Below, piece by piece: positions 1 through 8,340 of a DNA stretch of 64,000 nt. Source of the stretch: Phorcus lineatus (taxonomy: Eukaryota > Mollusca > Gastropoda > Trochida > Trochidae); contig OV121092.1 of the NCBI GenBank assembly GCA_921293015.1, positions 13,460,001 to 13,524,000 of the forward strand, in the 5' to 3' direction. The stretch's first letter is position 1. Each line of letters begins with the position of its first letter. The position numbers and the translations under genes were made by a program. Under the pieces are notes generated by a model. The model was given only the letters and a program-made list of their open reading frames with translations, had not been told where the DNA came from and did not search any database.

Positions 1-48
1 GATACTTCGCGATCAAATGACACCATTGACAACTCACGGAGTGGCTCT
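1..48 (+). mobile_element. Right end of a TTAA-flanked MITE (family A), cut by the window edge
   Basis: The motif GATCAAATGACACCATTGA followed by CGGAGTGGCTCT and then TTAA (49-52) matches the right end of the family A copy at 31272-32920 and, reversed, the copy at 53021-53485. The rest of the element lies outside the window. Confidence 0.6.
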
Positions 49-52
49 TTAA

Positions 53-927
53 CACAGTTTATCGAACGTATAGCAAGGAGGGGCTGTATGAAAACCCTCG
101 GTTTATTTAATGGCACTTTTGTTAAACAAGTTAATCTAATTTGTTTTTAATCAAACGACGCTTTAAAGGGGACGTACCATGATCAATTGAACTATGCAAA
201 TAAAGTTCCCTTCATCACATTATAAAAAGGTGTTCACACAAAAATGGCCGCCAGTGACTTTGGCTTGATGCCTGACTACTTCCTCTAAGACTATGGGTGA
301 TCAGGTATGAGATAACTTTAGCCCCTGAAGATTATAATTTGACATAAACTATTGTCTAATGAGGAAAAATTGAAGAAGTTATTCTTACAAAAAAATGTGC
401 TGCTGTCCTGTTAGGCAAAAGTATTTCTTGCAATAAAAAATTTCTGGTAATAAGGCGCAAAATTATGAATATTTCCGCATGTTTCTGAAGATTAAAGACT
501 ATACTTCCCGCCACGTAGATTGATTATACATTGTAGATTAAACTGAGTCACGAATGTTGAATATCAAAATAATAAATTCATTTGTTTCAATGATATGAAA
601 CATATATCAAGGAATCAAAATATTGTGAGGAATTAAGAGTTATAATGCCAGTAAGCGTAAAATAACAGTAAATAAGTAATTGATGCCACGGCCACGCGGC
701 AGAGTAAGGAACATTTTTAACTTATTTTTTTCGACGATAAAATCTGAACTTGATCATTTTCAATTTCAATTTTGAGCTAATACTATAAATTGTAATGAAT
801 ATTTAATGCCTTAGGATGGCCACAAAACAAATTAGCTATCAGGAAAATGAGGTTTCAATAACTAAAAATGTTCACCTTGATTGCATATTAAACGAAAATC
901 ATATCCTTCTCATTCACCGACTCATAT
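53..927. other. Non-coding stretch, no gene seen
   Basis: AT-rich DNA without a supported gene. About 45 bases near 215-262 (AAGGTGTTCACA then GGCCGCCAG) resemble the reverse complement of 8990-9045, so an old dispersed repeat is likely here. Confidence 0.4.
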
Positions 928-992
928 TGAATAAAAAGGTGGGGTATGCTGGGTAATCGTACAGTGCGGACGTGGCAATGTGAGCTCTCGAA

Positions 993-2024
993 ATGGGAAT
1001 AGAAATTCAACAATATAGAGCCAAAATAGGCTCGTTTAATCAACCAAATAAGTCCAAAAAACTTATGTACGGCTTTCGGATAGAAAGAAAGTGTGTATCT
1101 TTGTCATTGAGACTTTGTTTGCTCCTATTCACATTGCTCGTGGTGAACGGATCAGTTGAGTCTAACCCGGGGCCCGGCCCGACGACACGTCAGCAAGTTT
1201 TAACTCAATCAGATTCGGGAGCTATCGGAGTACAGTGTACTAATGAAGACCTGATGAAAGCTCTAATCAATATCCAAGGTAAAATACAAACTCTTAGTGA
1301 CAATTTTCTCGGCCTCGACAACAAAGTCACCAAAATGGCGACAGACATCAACATCGAAATGCAAGAGCTACGCGTTGAAAATGCAGAGATGAAACAACAA
1401 ATACAGTCCCTACAAGATCACGTGGATGATATACAGTCTCGATCAAGACGAAATAACCTTATTTTCCATGGTATAGAGGGAGATCGTCGAGAAAATTGGG
1501 AGGCGACAGAGTCAAAACTTCGAGAATTTCTAAAAGATCGCCTAAAATTGACTAACTCAGAAGATGTCCTTATAGCGAGGGCACACCGGTTATCGCAGAT
1601 GAAACAGAATTCGCCAATAATAGCCAACTTTGTTATCACCAAAGACAGAAATGAAATTCTACACAAAGCGAAGGAAATATCAAGGACAGAAGACCGCTCT
1701 GTTCGCGTGACTGAGGATCTCACAAGACAAGTGCGAGAGGATCGCCGTGCACTCTCACAACTATTCACCGAAGCGAAGGATGCGGGAAAAAACCCCAAAA
1801 TCCGTCACAACAAGCTCATTATCGACAGAAAAGTGTATCAGCGAAATCGAGTGACCAACGAAGTGATATGTGTTTCAGATTCGCAAGGATTACAATCAGG
1901 ATCAGTAGAATCAAGCAGTCAGGAAAACATCAACAAAGGAGGTCAACAAGACACGTGTTCTTTGTTTGGACCCGGAAACACAGGGGAGACAACTCTAAAT
2001 CCTCAACGTAACAAAAACAAATGA
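993..2024 (+). CDS. LINE ORF1 protein with an N-terminal 2A-like signal
   Basis: This 343-aa protein is probably the nucleic-acid chaperone that coats the element RNA in the RNP. Residues 35-52 are hydrophobic and lead directly into a 2A-like motif at 53-61 ending NPGP, which would make ribosomes skip a bond between G60 and P61. After this come a heptad-rich coiled coil (about 85-150), an RRM-like domain beginning SRRNNLIFHGI (151-161), and a C-terminal domain with DLTRQVREDRRAL (242-254), as in L1 ORF1p (Transposase_22 family). The ATG at 993 gives the longest frame; M25 is a possible alternative that would leave a 36-aa signal-plus-2A leader. The stop is TGA at 2022-2024, in the same frame as ORF2. 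The assignment as LINE ORF1 is firm; skipping activity is inferred. Confidence 0.88.
   Translation: MGIEIQQYRAKIGSFNQPNKSKKLMYGFRIERKCVSLSLRLCLLLFTLLVVNGSVESNPGPGPTTRQQVLTQSDSGAIGVQCTNEDLMKALINIQGKIQTLSDNFLGLDNKVTKMATDINIEMQELRVENAEMKQQIQSLQDHVDDIQSRSRRNNLIFHGIEGDRRENWEATESKLREFLKDRLKLTNSEDVLIARAHRLSQMKQNSPIIANFVITKDRNEILHKAKEISRTEDRSVRVTEDLTRQVREDRRALSQLFTEAKDAGKNPKIRHNKLIIDRKVYQRNRVTNEVICVSDSQGLQSGSVESSSQENINKGGQQDTCSLFGPGNTGETTLNPQRNKNK
1149..1175 (+). other. 2A-like ribosome-skipping motif, variant S-V-E-S-N-P-G-P
   Basis: The nine residues GSVESNPGP follow a leucine-rich hydrophobic stretch. The usual 2A consensus is D-V/I-E-x-N-P-G-P; here the first residue is S, not D, and all others fit. 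2A-like sequences at the N-terminus of ORF1 are known in APE-type LINEs of sea urchin and molluscs, and some act as both a secretion signal and a skipping site. Whether the D-to-S form still works cannot be read from the sequence. Confidence 0.75.
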
Positions 2025-5000
2025 GAATGTGGCCGTGGGCTCCTTCAGCTAAGTATCCTAACTTGGAATATAGAAGGACTGTACAAATATTCATCATCAG
2101 AAAACATAAAGCAATTTCTCTCAAGGTATGATATTGTTGGGTTATGTGAATCGTTTGTAAAGAAAACTGAGGACTTTAACGATTTTATAGTGGGCTACCA
2201 TACCTTGAATTGTGTGCGAGCGAAGGAAAAAAAACATGGTCGTTATAGCGGCGGTGTGACTGTCCTCGTTCGAAATTATTTAACTGATAATAACATAGTA
2301 GAACGCATTTTCTGCACATTTGAAAATTGTGTGATATTATTAGTTAAAACATCAATGTTAGGTTTGAGAAAGGACACAATCATGATATTTGTTTACATTT
2401 CGCCAGAAAACTCACCAATTTATCAAAATAGTGATCTGGATGGCATTGATGTGCTCTCATCTTATCTTGAAACTATTCTTTGTGAATATACAGACCATGA
2501 AATAATTCTCACTGGAGATTTTAATGCCAGAATGAAAGATTACCTTGATTACATACCAAGTGACTCACTAGATCACATCATGCAGGATTCTGATAGTTAC
2601 CCATCTGATGACTTTAACTTGCCAAGATCCACTAAAGACAACAAAACTTACAATACTTTTGGAAAGAAACTAGCTGATATGTGCTGCACATTTGGCATTC
2701 ACACACTCAATGGAAGGTTATACAATGACAAAGAAGGCAATTTCACTTGCTTTACACATAATGGGGCTAGCCTAGTGGATTATTTCATAGCTAGTACACA
2801 GCTGTTTCCATACATATCTGATTTTGGTGTTCATCATATGGATCATTCAAATCACTTTCCTTTATACTGCTCCTTATCATTTGATAATGATTTACATGAA
2901 TGCCAGGTCAAGGATAGCTGTGAGGGGCAATCAAATCAAGAGGTATTGTGTGACAATCATATCAGTAAGGATAGTTTCACTTGGTGGAAATTTGTGTGGC
3001 CAACCACTGGTAGCAGTCAGGAGATATTTTGTAGTAATTTCCATGAGAAATTCTCAGAAATGAGTGATGAAATCTACAAATTAATTGATGAAAATTTATC
3101 TCTGGCTGTTAATAAACTCACTGTTTTGTATCAGGCAGCTGCACAACAATCAAAAAGAAAATATGGAAAACTAAATTCTAGAAACACAACTGTATCTCAA
3201 CAACCCCCCTGGTGGGATCATGAACTTGAAACCTTAAAAAGCAGGAAATATGCCGCACTCCGTGCACATAGACACCATGGAGGTGATTTCAGTAATTTTA
3301 GAACAATGCGCTCACTCTTCAAAAAAACATTCGCAACAAAAAAATCTATTTATCAAAACAAACAGAAGGAAATACTTATTCAATCTAGAGATAACCCTAA
3401 ACTTTTCTGGAGTACTCTAAAATCATCAAGAGCCTATCAATCAATACCACAAATAACAGTCCAACAATGGGGTGATTATTTCAAAAGTTTGCTTTCTACT
3501 AATTCTACAACTAACTATGATGCCATTATCAGTGAAATAGAAGATGAGATGACAATGACAGGTTCAGATGACCCACAGAATATCAATCTTCCATTTACCA
3601 ATGATGAAATCTCTAAATGCCTTCAAGACCTCAGAAATAACAAGTCTCCAGGGCCCAATGGAATTGTGAATGAATTAGTCAAATCCACTAAGAATTATAT
3701 TACTCCAGTGCTGACTAAATTATTTAATAATATTTTATCAACAGGAGTATTCCCTGAAGAATGGGGAAAAAGTATCATATGTCCTATTCACAAAACAGGA
3801 AACTTGAACATTACTGATAATTATAGAGGTATTTCCCTTATTGACTCATTTTGTAAAATTTTGACAAGCCTTTTGGATAAAAGATTACAATATTGGTGTG
3901 ACAACAATGATATAATTAATGAATGCCAAGCTGGTTTCAGGCCTGGATACTCAACCATTGATCACATTTTCAGCCTGCAAGCAATAGCACAGAAGTATCT
4001 CACTAAAACAAAGGGTAGATTTTACTGTATCTTCGTTGACTTTTCAAAGGCGTTTGATAGAGTGGACCATGATGTTCTTTTGAAAAGTTTGAGGAAAGTG
4101 GGCCTCAAAGGGAACTTTATAAAACTTCTCACATCAATGTATTCAAATCTCTCAGCATGTGTTAGATCATCAACTGGTTTGTCTGAATATTTCAAATGTA
4201 ACATTGGAACCCGTCAGGGATGTGTTTTGAGCCCAAAATTGTTTATAATTTACTTAAATGAACTCATATGCCAACTGGAGCAGAAAGGAGGAGAAGGAAT
4301 ATTTATAACAACAGATTTTCCAAAGATATATGCCCTGTTGTATGCAGATGATTTGTCTTCAATAGCTGACAGTGTTTTACAACTACAGAAGAAAATAAAT
4401 GTGATAGAACAATTCTGTGATTCTACAGGCATGAAGGTTAATCTAAATAAAACGAAAGTGATGGTATTCAGGAGAGGGGGGACTTTAAGGAATAATGAAA
4501 GATGGACGTATAAGGGTAATAAACTTGAAGTTGTCAACTTTTATAGATATCTTGGGATAGTATTTACCCCAAAACTTTCATGGAGTAAAACATTCAGCTG
4601 TCTGACTGCACAAGCTAAGAAAGCTATATTTAACATCATGTCTTTCCAAAAGAAATTTGGAAAATTGTGTTATGAAGATATTTTTAAGGTGTTTGATAGT
4701 ATAATCGTTCCAATATTATGTTACGGATCTGAGATATGGGGGACTTCATATAACAAGCTGATTGAAAGTGTACAGGCATCATTTTGTAAAAGATTTCTCA
4801 GACTGACTAAAAATACTCCAAACAACATGGCACTAGGGGAGTGTGGCAGGCTCCCCCTTCAATATAACTATATGACAAGAGCAATTAAGTACTGGACAAG
4901 ATTAATTCACCTTGGAAACAACAGACTACCTCATCAAGCATATAATATGCTAAAATCTCTTGATGAAGTGGAAAGAAATACATGGGCTACCTCTGTAAAG

Positions 5001-5543
5001 AATATCTTGTTCCGCCTTGGGTTTGGAGGGGTTTGGATACAACAAAATATTGGTGACATCAATCTATTCCTAAACAACTTTAAGCTTAGACTCTCTGACA
5101 ATCTTTACCAAGACTGGCACGCCTCACTGGACTCTTCCTCAAAATGTGAATATTATCATCAGTATAAGTCTCTACTCAATGTTGAATCATACATAAGTAA
5201 TGACATTCCGCAATATTTAAAACATTTCATATCAAAGTTTAGATGTAATAATTTTAGAATGAAAGTTGAAATTGGAAGACACAGTAATATACCCCATGAA
5301 GAAAGATACTGTGATTATTGTTTAAAGAATGATTTAAAAACTGTAGAAAATGAATATCATGTGCTTTTGAAATGTGAAAAATACTCTCTACTCAGGAAAA
5401 AATATCTTCCAGCTCGATTCACGGACTATCCAACAGTTAACAAATTCACTGACTTGATGAAGACTACCGATAAAGAAACAATTTACAAACTTGGACTATA
5501 TTTATCTAAAGTGTACAATTTTAAAGCGTCTACAGAAACTTAA
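2025..5543 (+). CDS. LINE ORF2: endonuclease, reverse transcriptase, CCHC motif
   Basis: This open frame of 1172 codons nicks target DNA and primes reverse transcription from it. The AP-endonuclease domain begins with LSILTWNIEGL (Asn at 2067) and holds TGDFNAR (2511-2531), LVDY and HSNHFPL (2844-2864). Reverse transcriptase motifs follow: NNKSPGPNG near 3640, NYRGISL, QAGFRPGYST, FVDFSKAFD (about 4032-4058), GTRQGC and the catalytic YADD (4341-4352). A C-terminal knuckle (C-x2-C ... H-x4-C, 5310-5375) is present. There is no ATG upstream of the endonuclease start: the first in-frame ATG is 2355, inside the domain. Expression probably needs readthrough of the TGA at 2022 or reinitiation. In the last endonuclease motif SDH is SNH. 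No frameshift was found. Confidence 0.9.
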   Translation, partial: ECGRGLLQLSILTWNIEGLYKYSSSENIKQFLSRYDIVGLCESFVKKTEDFNDFIVGYHTLNCVRAKEKKHGRYSGGVTVLVRNYLTDNNIVERIFCTFENCVILLVKTSMLGLRKDTIMIFVYISPENSPIYQNSDLDGIDVLSSYLETILCEYTDHEIILTGDFNARMKDYLDYIPSDSLDHIMQDSDSYPSDDFNLPRSTKDNKTYNTFGKKLADMCCTFGIHTLNGRLYNDKEGNFTCFTHNGASLVDYFIASTQLFPYISDFGVHHMDHSNHFPLYCSLSFDNDLHECQVKDSCEGQSNQEVLCDNHISKDSFTWWKFVWPTTGSSQEIFCSNFHEKFSEMSDEIYKLIDENLSLAVNKLTVLYQAAAQQSKRKYGKLNSRNTTVSQQPPWWDHELETLKSRKYAALRAHRHHGGDFSNFRTMRSLFKKTFATKKSIYQNKQKEILIQSRDNPKLFWSTLKSSRAYQSIPQITVQQWGDYFKSLLSTNSTTNYDAIISEIEDEMTMTGSDDPQNINLPFTNDEISKCLQDLRNNKSPGPNGIVNELVKSTKNYITPVLTKLFNNILSTGVFPEEWGKSIICPIHKTGNLNITDNYRGISLIDSFCKILTSLLDKRLQYWCDNNDIINECQAGFRPGYSTIDHIFSLQAIAQKYLTKTKGRFYCIFVDFSKAFDRVDHDVLLKSLRKVGLKGNFIKLLTSMYSNLSACVRSSTGLSEYFKCNIGTRQGCVLSPKLFIIYLNELICQLEQKGGEGIFITTDFPKIYALLYADDLSSIADSVLQLQKKINVIEQFCDSTGMKVNLNKTKVMVFRRGGTLRNNERWTYKGNKLEVVNFYRYLGIVFTPKLSWSKTFSCLTAQAKKAIFNIMSFQKKFGKLCYEDIFKVFDSIIVPILCYGSEIWGTSYNKLIESVQASFCKRFLRLTKNTPNNMALGECGRLPLQYNYMTRAIKYWTRLIHLGNNRLPHQAYNMLKSLDEVERNTWATSVKNILFRLGFGGVWIQQNIGDINLFLNNFKLRLSDNLYQDWHASLDSSSKCEYYHQYKSLLNVESYISNDIPQYLKHFISKFRCNNFRMKVEIGRHSNIPHEERYCDYCLKNDLKTVENEYHVLLKCEKYSLLRKKYLPARFTDYPTVNKFTDLMKTTDKETIYKLGLYLSKVYNFKASTET

Positions 5544-5587
5544 ATTAATGCATGCAGGATAACAATATTTGCATTTTCCTTGTATTA

Positions 5588-5641
5588 TGGGCCTATGGCC
5601 TCTTTACCGAATAAATTTGTCTGTCTGTCTGTCTGTCTGTC
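5588..5641 (+). other. LINE 3' hairpin, AATAAA and TCTG tail
   Basis: GGGCCTATGGCC can fold into a small hairpin; it is followed by CCGAATAAA and about six TCTG units. The same order (GGCC hairpin, then AATAAA) ends the LINE fragments at 21966-22400 (minus) and 54165-54222, so it is probably the 3' signal recognised by the reverse transcriptase. Confidence 0.6.
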
Positions 5642-5650
5642 TGAATAAAA

Positions 5651-6082
5651 CCAACCAATTACCTTTATGCCATCATAAATCACTGTTCAGGAAACAGATT
5701 TAGTGGATGGCAAACAGGTACGCAGGAAATTATTGCATCATTATGTAGTGGGCACAGTGCCATTTATCATGTTTAATCTTTATAAAATGGGGATCAAATT
5801 CGGCGGGTTCGTCAATGAAAGGAAATTACATTTACCTGAAGGTAACTAAGAGATTATTGAAGGATTTTATTACAGCAATTGGCCTCACAGTTGGACGCCT
5901 ATGATACGCGTGGTAGATAAGGTCAGTCTTCTGGAAAGTAAACATAATTTCAGATAAAGTTAACTCCACTACAATTTGACCAAACAGATAGGATCTAGGG
6001 ATATATTCACAATTAAATTTCGTGAATTGGTAAGGACACCTATACAAATCCAATACATCTTCAGATAAGGGGGGGGGGGGGG
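5651..6082. other. Non-coding stretch with a G run at its end
   Basis: No supported gene. A run of about 14 G lies at 6069-6082, directly before the SINE. Confidence 0.4.
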
Positions 6083-6331
6083 TGGTATCGGTGTTAAAGC
6101 GAAGTGGTTAGCGCGTTCGACTTTGAAACTAGAGTCCGTGATCCGAATCTTGCCAATGGCTCGGCAACTTTGTCTCTTTGTCTGCAATAGAGAACTCTTC
6201 TACACGCAGTCAGATTTGGATGCAATGCTACACTGAATTTCAGTGTAGTAAAATCAATGGTTCGCTAGTTCCAGCTTATACTAGCAGCCGTGATAAAATG
6301 AAATACTCTTGATAGCGGCGTTAAACCCCAT
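6083..6331 (+). mobile_element. tRNA-derived SINE, plus strand
   Basis: The head resembles a tRNA with an A-box-like AAGCGAAGTGGTTAGCGCG and a decayed B box (GTGATCCGAATCTTG). The body (GGCTCGGCAACTTTGTC, then GCAATGCTACACTGAATTTC) and the tail (GCGGCGTTAAACCCC) match the other SINE copies in the window, which lie on the minus strand. Confidence 0.75.
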
Positions 6332-7085
6332 ATCATACAATCACCACCTCATCTTAGCGAGTATTTGGTGCGTGTGTACGAATTGTCCATGGGTGGGAAG
6401 ATGGTACTTCAATTACGTACATTGTCGCATTTTACATAAATATCCTGTGTTTATACTGTGTCGCTTTATACGTATTCCTATTAAAGATTGTTTCAGAAGG
6501 TCAGACGCTTTATGTATGTTTAGGAGACAATTAGGAGAAACATATACAAATAGGTAGTTGAAAAACATGTTTTATCTGATGGTTGACTTGTTGTTGAAGG
6601 CACATTTAGTACTTTTCAGCTCGGTAAATGACTTTAGCAGCACGCTCCCATACAACGATACAGTCTCGAGTATAACAGTGTCTGCTACTTGAAACAGTTA
6701 CCAGATGTTGATGTATACAGGCAAAACCTCGTGAACCTTTGAGAAATTTCATGGCTAACGGGAATAAACACATCCTCTATGCCAGTTAAATCTTTTCTTG
6801 TTTAATAAAAATTTTCGAAGGAACGAATTGATTTGCAGAGCAACTGTAAGCTAGCTTTTTGACTTCAATAGAAATAACAATAACAGCAAAATCCCAAACG
6901 TATATAAGATATCATTTTGTGATTGAAATGTACATCAACCAACAATTCCATTGATATTTCTGTGATTATAATTCACATATATATTAAGTAGAGAGAGTAA
7001 TGCATACAACATATAAGTTATTAGATCTATTCTAAAGCATCCAGAGATGCAAAGGTACAAAAACTGCAAGAGCTTTATAGTTTGT
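6332..7085. other. Non-coding stretch, nothing recognised
   Basis: No coding, repeat or structured element could be supported by eye. Confidence 0.35.
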
Positions 7086-7156
7086 ATTCTCTCCCTTCGA
7101 ATTATGACAAAGGTATATAGGAATGTATGACGGATCTACCTCTGTTAGGAGAGAAT
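7086..7156. mobile_element. 71-bp deletion derivative of MITE family D
   Basis: ATTCTCTCCC at the left and the tract ATAGGAATGTATGACGG ... CTCTGTTAGGAGAGAAT at the right match the two ends of the 424-bp element at 57163-57586. Almost all of the inside is missing. Confidence 0.6.
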
Positions 7157-7497
7157 GTATAGTTTGTGTCTTTGTGTATTATCATGAATATGGATAAGTT
7201 TACATATTGTGTTTGTAGCTAAGGCTCATTATCATATCTTGAAGTTACATAATGTAAAACATGCTAAAGAGGACACCATCCACGCCTTACGATCATTTTA
7301 CCCCATCTCAAATACTTTGACACTAAAGAACACCTGTTACCTACCCAGAAATTGTAAGAAATTTCTACATTTCTTCACATAGATATATGTTAGACCAAAT
7401 GGCCTCACACCACCTTGACGCTGCTGCATTAGCGATCAGGTCCGGGGGTAACTGTACTTGGGGGCTGTGTGGATATTCCGTAGTACGTTTATGACAC
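7157..7497. other. Non-coding stretch, nothing recognised
   Basis: No supported gene or repeat. Confidence 0.35.
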
Positions 7498-7612
7498 AGG
7501 GCCTAGAAGCTCTCTCAGTGCTTAGATAGTCGTAGGTCAATGTTGATTGATATTGATGGTATTTACGACTATCTTAGTGCTAAGAGGCCTTCAAAACTAT
7601 AGGACCAATATA
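7498..7612. mobile_element. Palindromic MITE, family C
   Basis: The left arm (GGGCCTAG ... CTTAGATAGTCGTAGG) and the right arm (TTACGACTATCTTAGTGCTAAG) are inverted repeats around a short centre. The same element occurs three times inside the triplication at 40469-41120. Confidence 0.65.
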
Positions 7613-7727
7613 TAAATAATCATAGACAGCATTAACTATATGAGAATAATGTTGAATTGTATTTTGAGGTATCAATATTTATTACCTATTAACGGAGCAA
7701 TAGGCAGAGATATATAGTGTATTATTC

Positions 7728-7749
7728 ATATGTTCACATGTGAACATAT
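7728..7749. other. Perfect 22-bp palindrome
   Basis: A perfect dyad centred on CACATGTG, with arms ATATGTTCACA and TGTGAACATAT. It could form a cruciform or bind a dimeric factor; no function is assigned. Confidence 0.6.
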
Positions 7750-7877
7750 CACATTTTCCTATTGTTATTGATATATTGAATACATCTGAATATCGAATTA
7801 AGAGGAATGACTTTCGCCTTTCGAGTAAAATATTAGCGGGATTTTCATTCCTGGAGGCGAACACTTTTCTTAAACAT

Positions 7878-7960
7878 TAAAGAGGCTCTCAGCCCTGTGT
7901 TCCGGTCGCATATGGCAATCGTTAATAACCCTCTTTACTTATTTCGGAGTACTACCTGTT
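7878..7960 (-). mobile_element. Old relative of MITE family A (end fragment)
   Basis: TAAAGAGGCTCTCAG, then GCATATGGCAATCGTTAAT and CGGAGTACTACC resemble, in reverse, the block at 25258-25330 inside the duplicated segment and more distantly the family A right end. Confidence 0.35.
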
Positions 7961-8069
7961 GCTAAATATATAGCTAATTGCTTCAGTATAACAAAGCTCT
8001 TGTTCGAATTTCATTGAAAACTGTAAAATAACATATATTTCATTTGTGAAAAGTACATGTAACTAGAAT

Positions 8070-8340
8070 GAGACCATTTGAATTTCATTTATTTATAAGT
8101 TTAATTCTGTTATCTCAAAGTCAATTCCAATGTCTTTCAAACAAGATGTCATTTGAAAAGTTTCGACCTAATATCTAATATATCTGAAGATTAAGATACC
8201 ACATACACGGCTGTTGTTTATTCGTGAGACCATTTCGGCTATTCAAAGTCAATTTTAATGTTTTTCAACAAGATGTCGTTTGAAAAGTTTTAACTAAGTA
8301 TATAATTATCTGAAATAAAGGATAACCTAAGTACTGCATT
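8070..8340. repeat. Diverged tandem duplication, about 150 bp
   Basis: The order GAGACCATTT, TCAAAGTCAATT, ACAAGATGTC, TTTGAAAAGTTT occurs twice, starting near 8070 and 8225. No coding content. Confidence 0.55.

Larger units (their letters stand above)
937..5641 (+). mobile_element. Full-length APE-type non-LTR retrotransposon (LINE)
   Basis: A 4.7-kb element with a short 5' leader (about 56 bases), ORF1, ORF2, a GGCC hairpin, an AATAAA and a TCTG microsatellite tail. The 9-mer TGAATAAAA occurs at 928-936 and at 5642-5650, which fits a target-site duplication and places both ends. Both ORFs are open over their whole length apart from one in-frame TGA between them, so this is a young or recently active copy. 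ORF1 is L1-type (coiled coil plus RRM-like plus C-terminal domain). ORF2 has endonuclease, reverse transcriptase and a C-terminal CCHC motif. The clade (CR1/L2/Nimb/Ingi-like or L1/Tx1-like) is not resolved by eye. Confidence 0.9.

Noticed and set aside
1418-1798. 126-codon minus-strand frame
   Set aside because: It is the antisense shadow of LINE ORF1.
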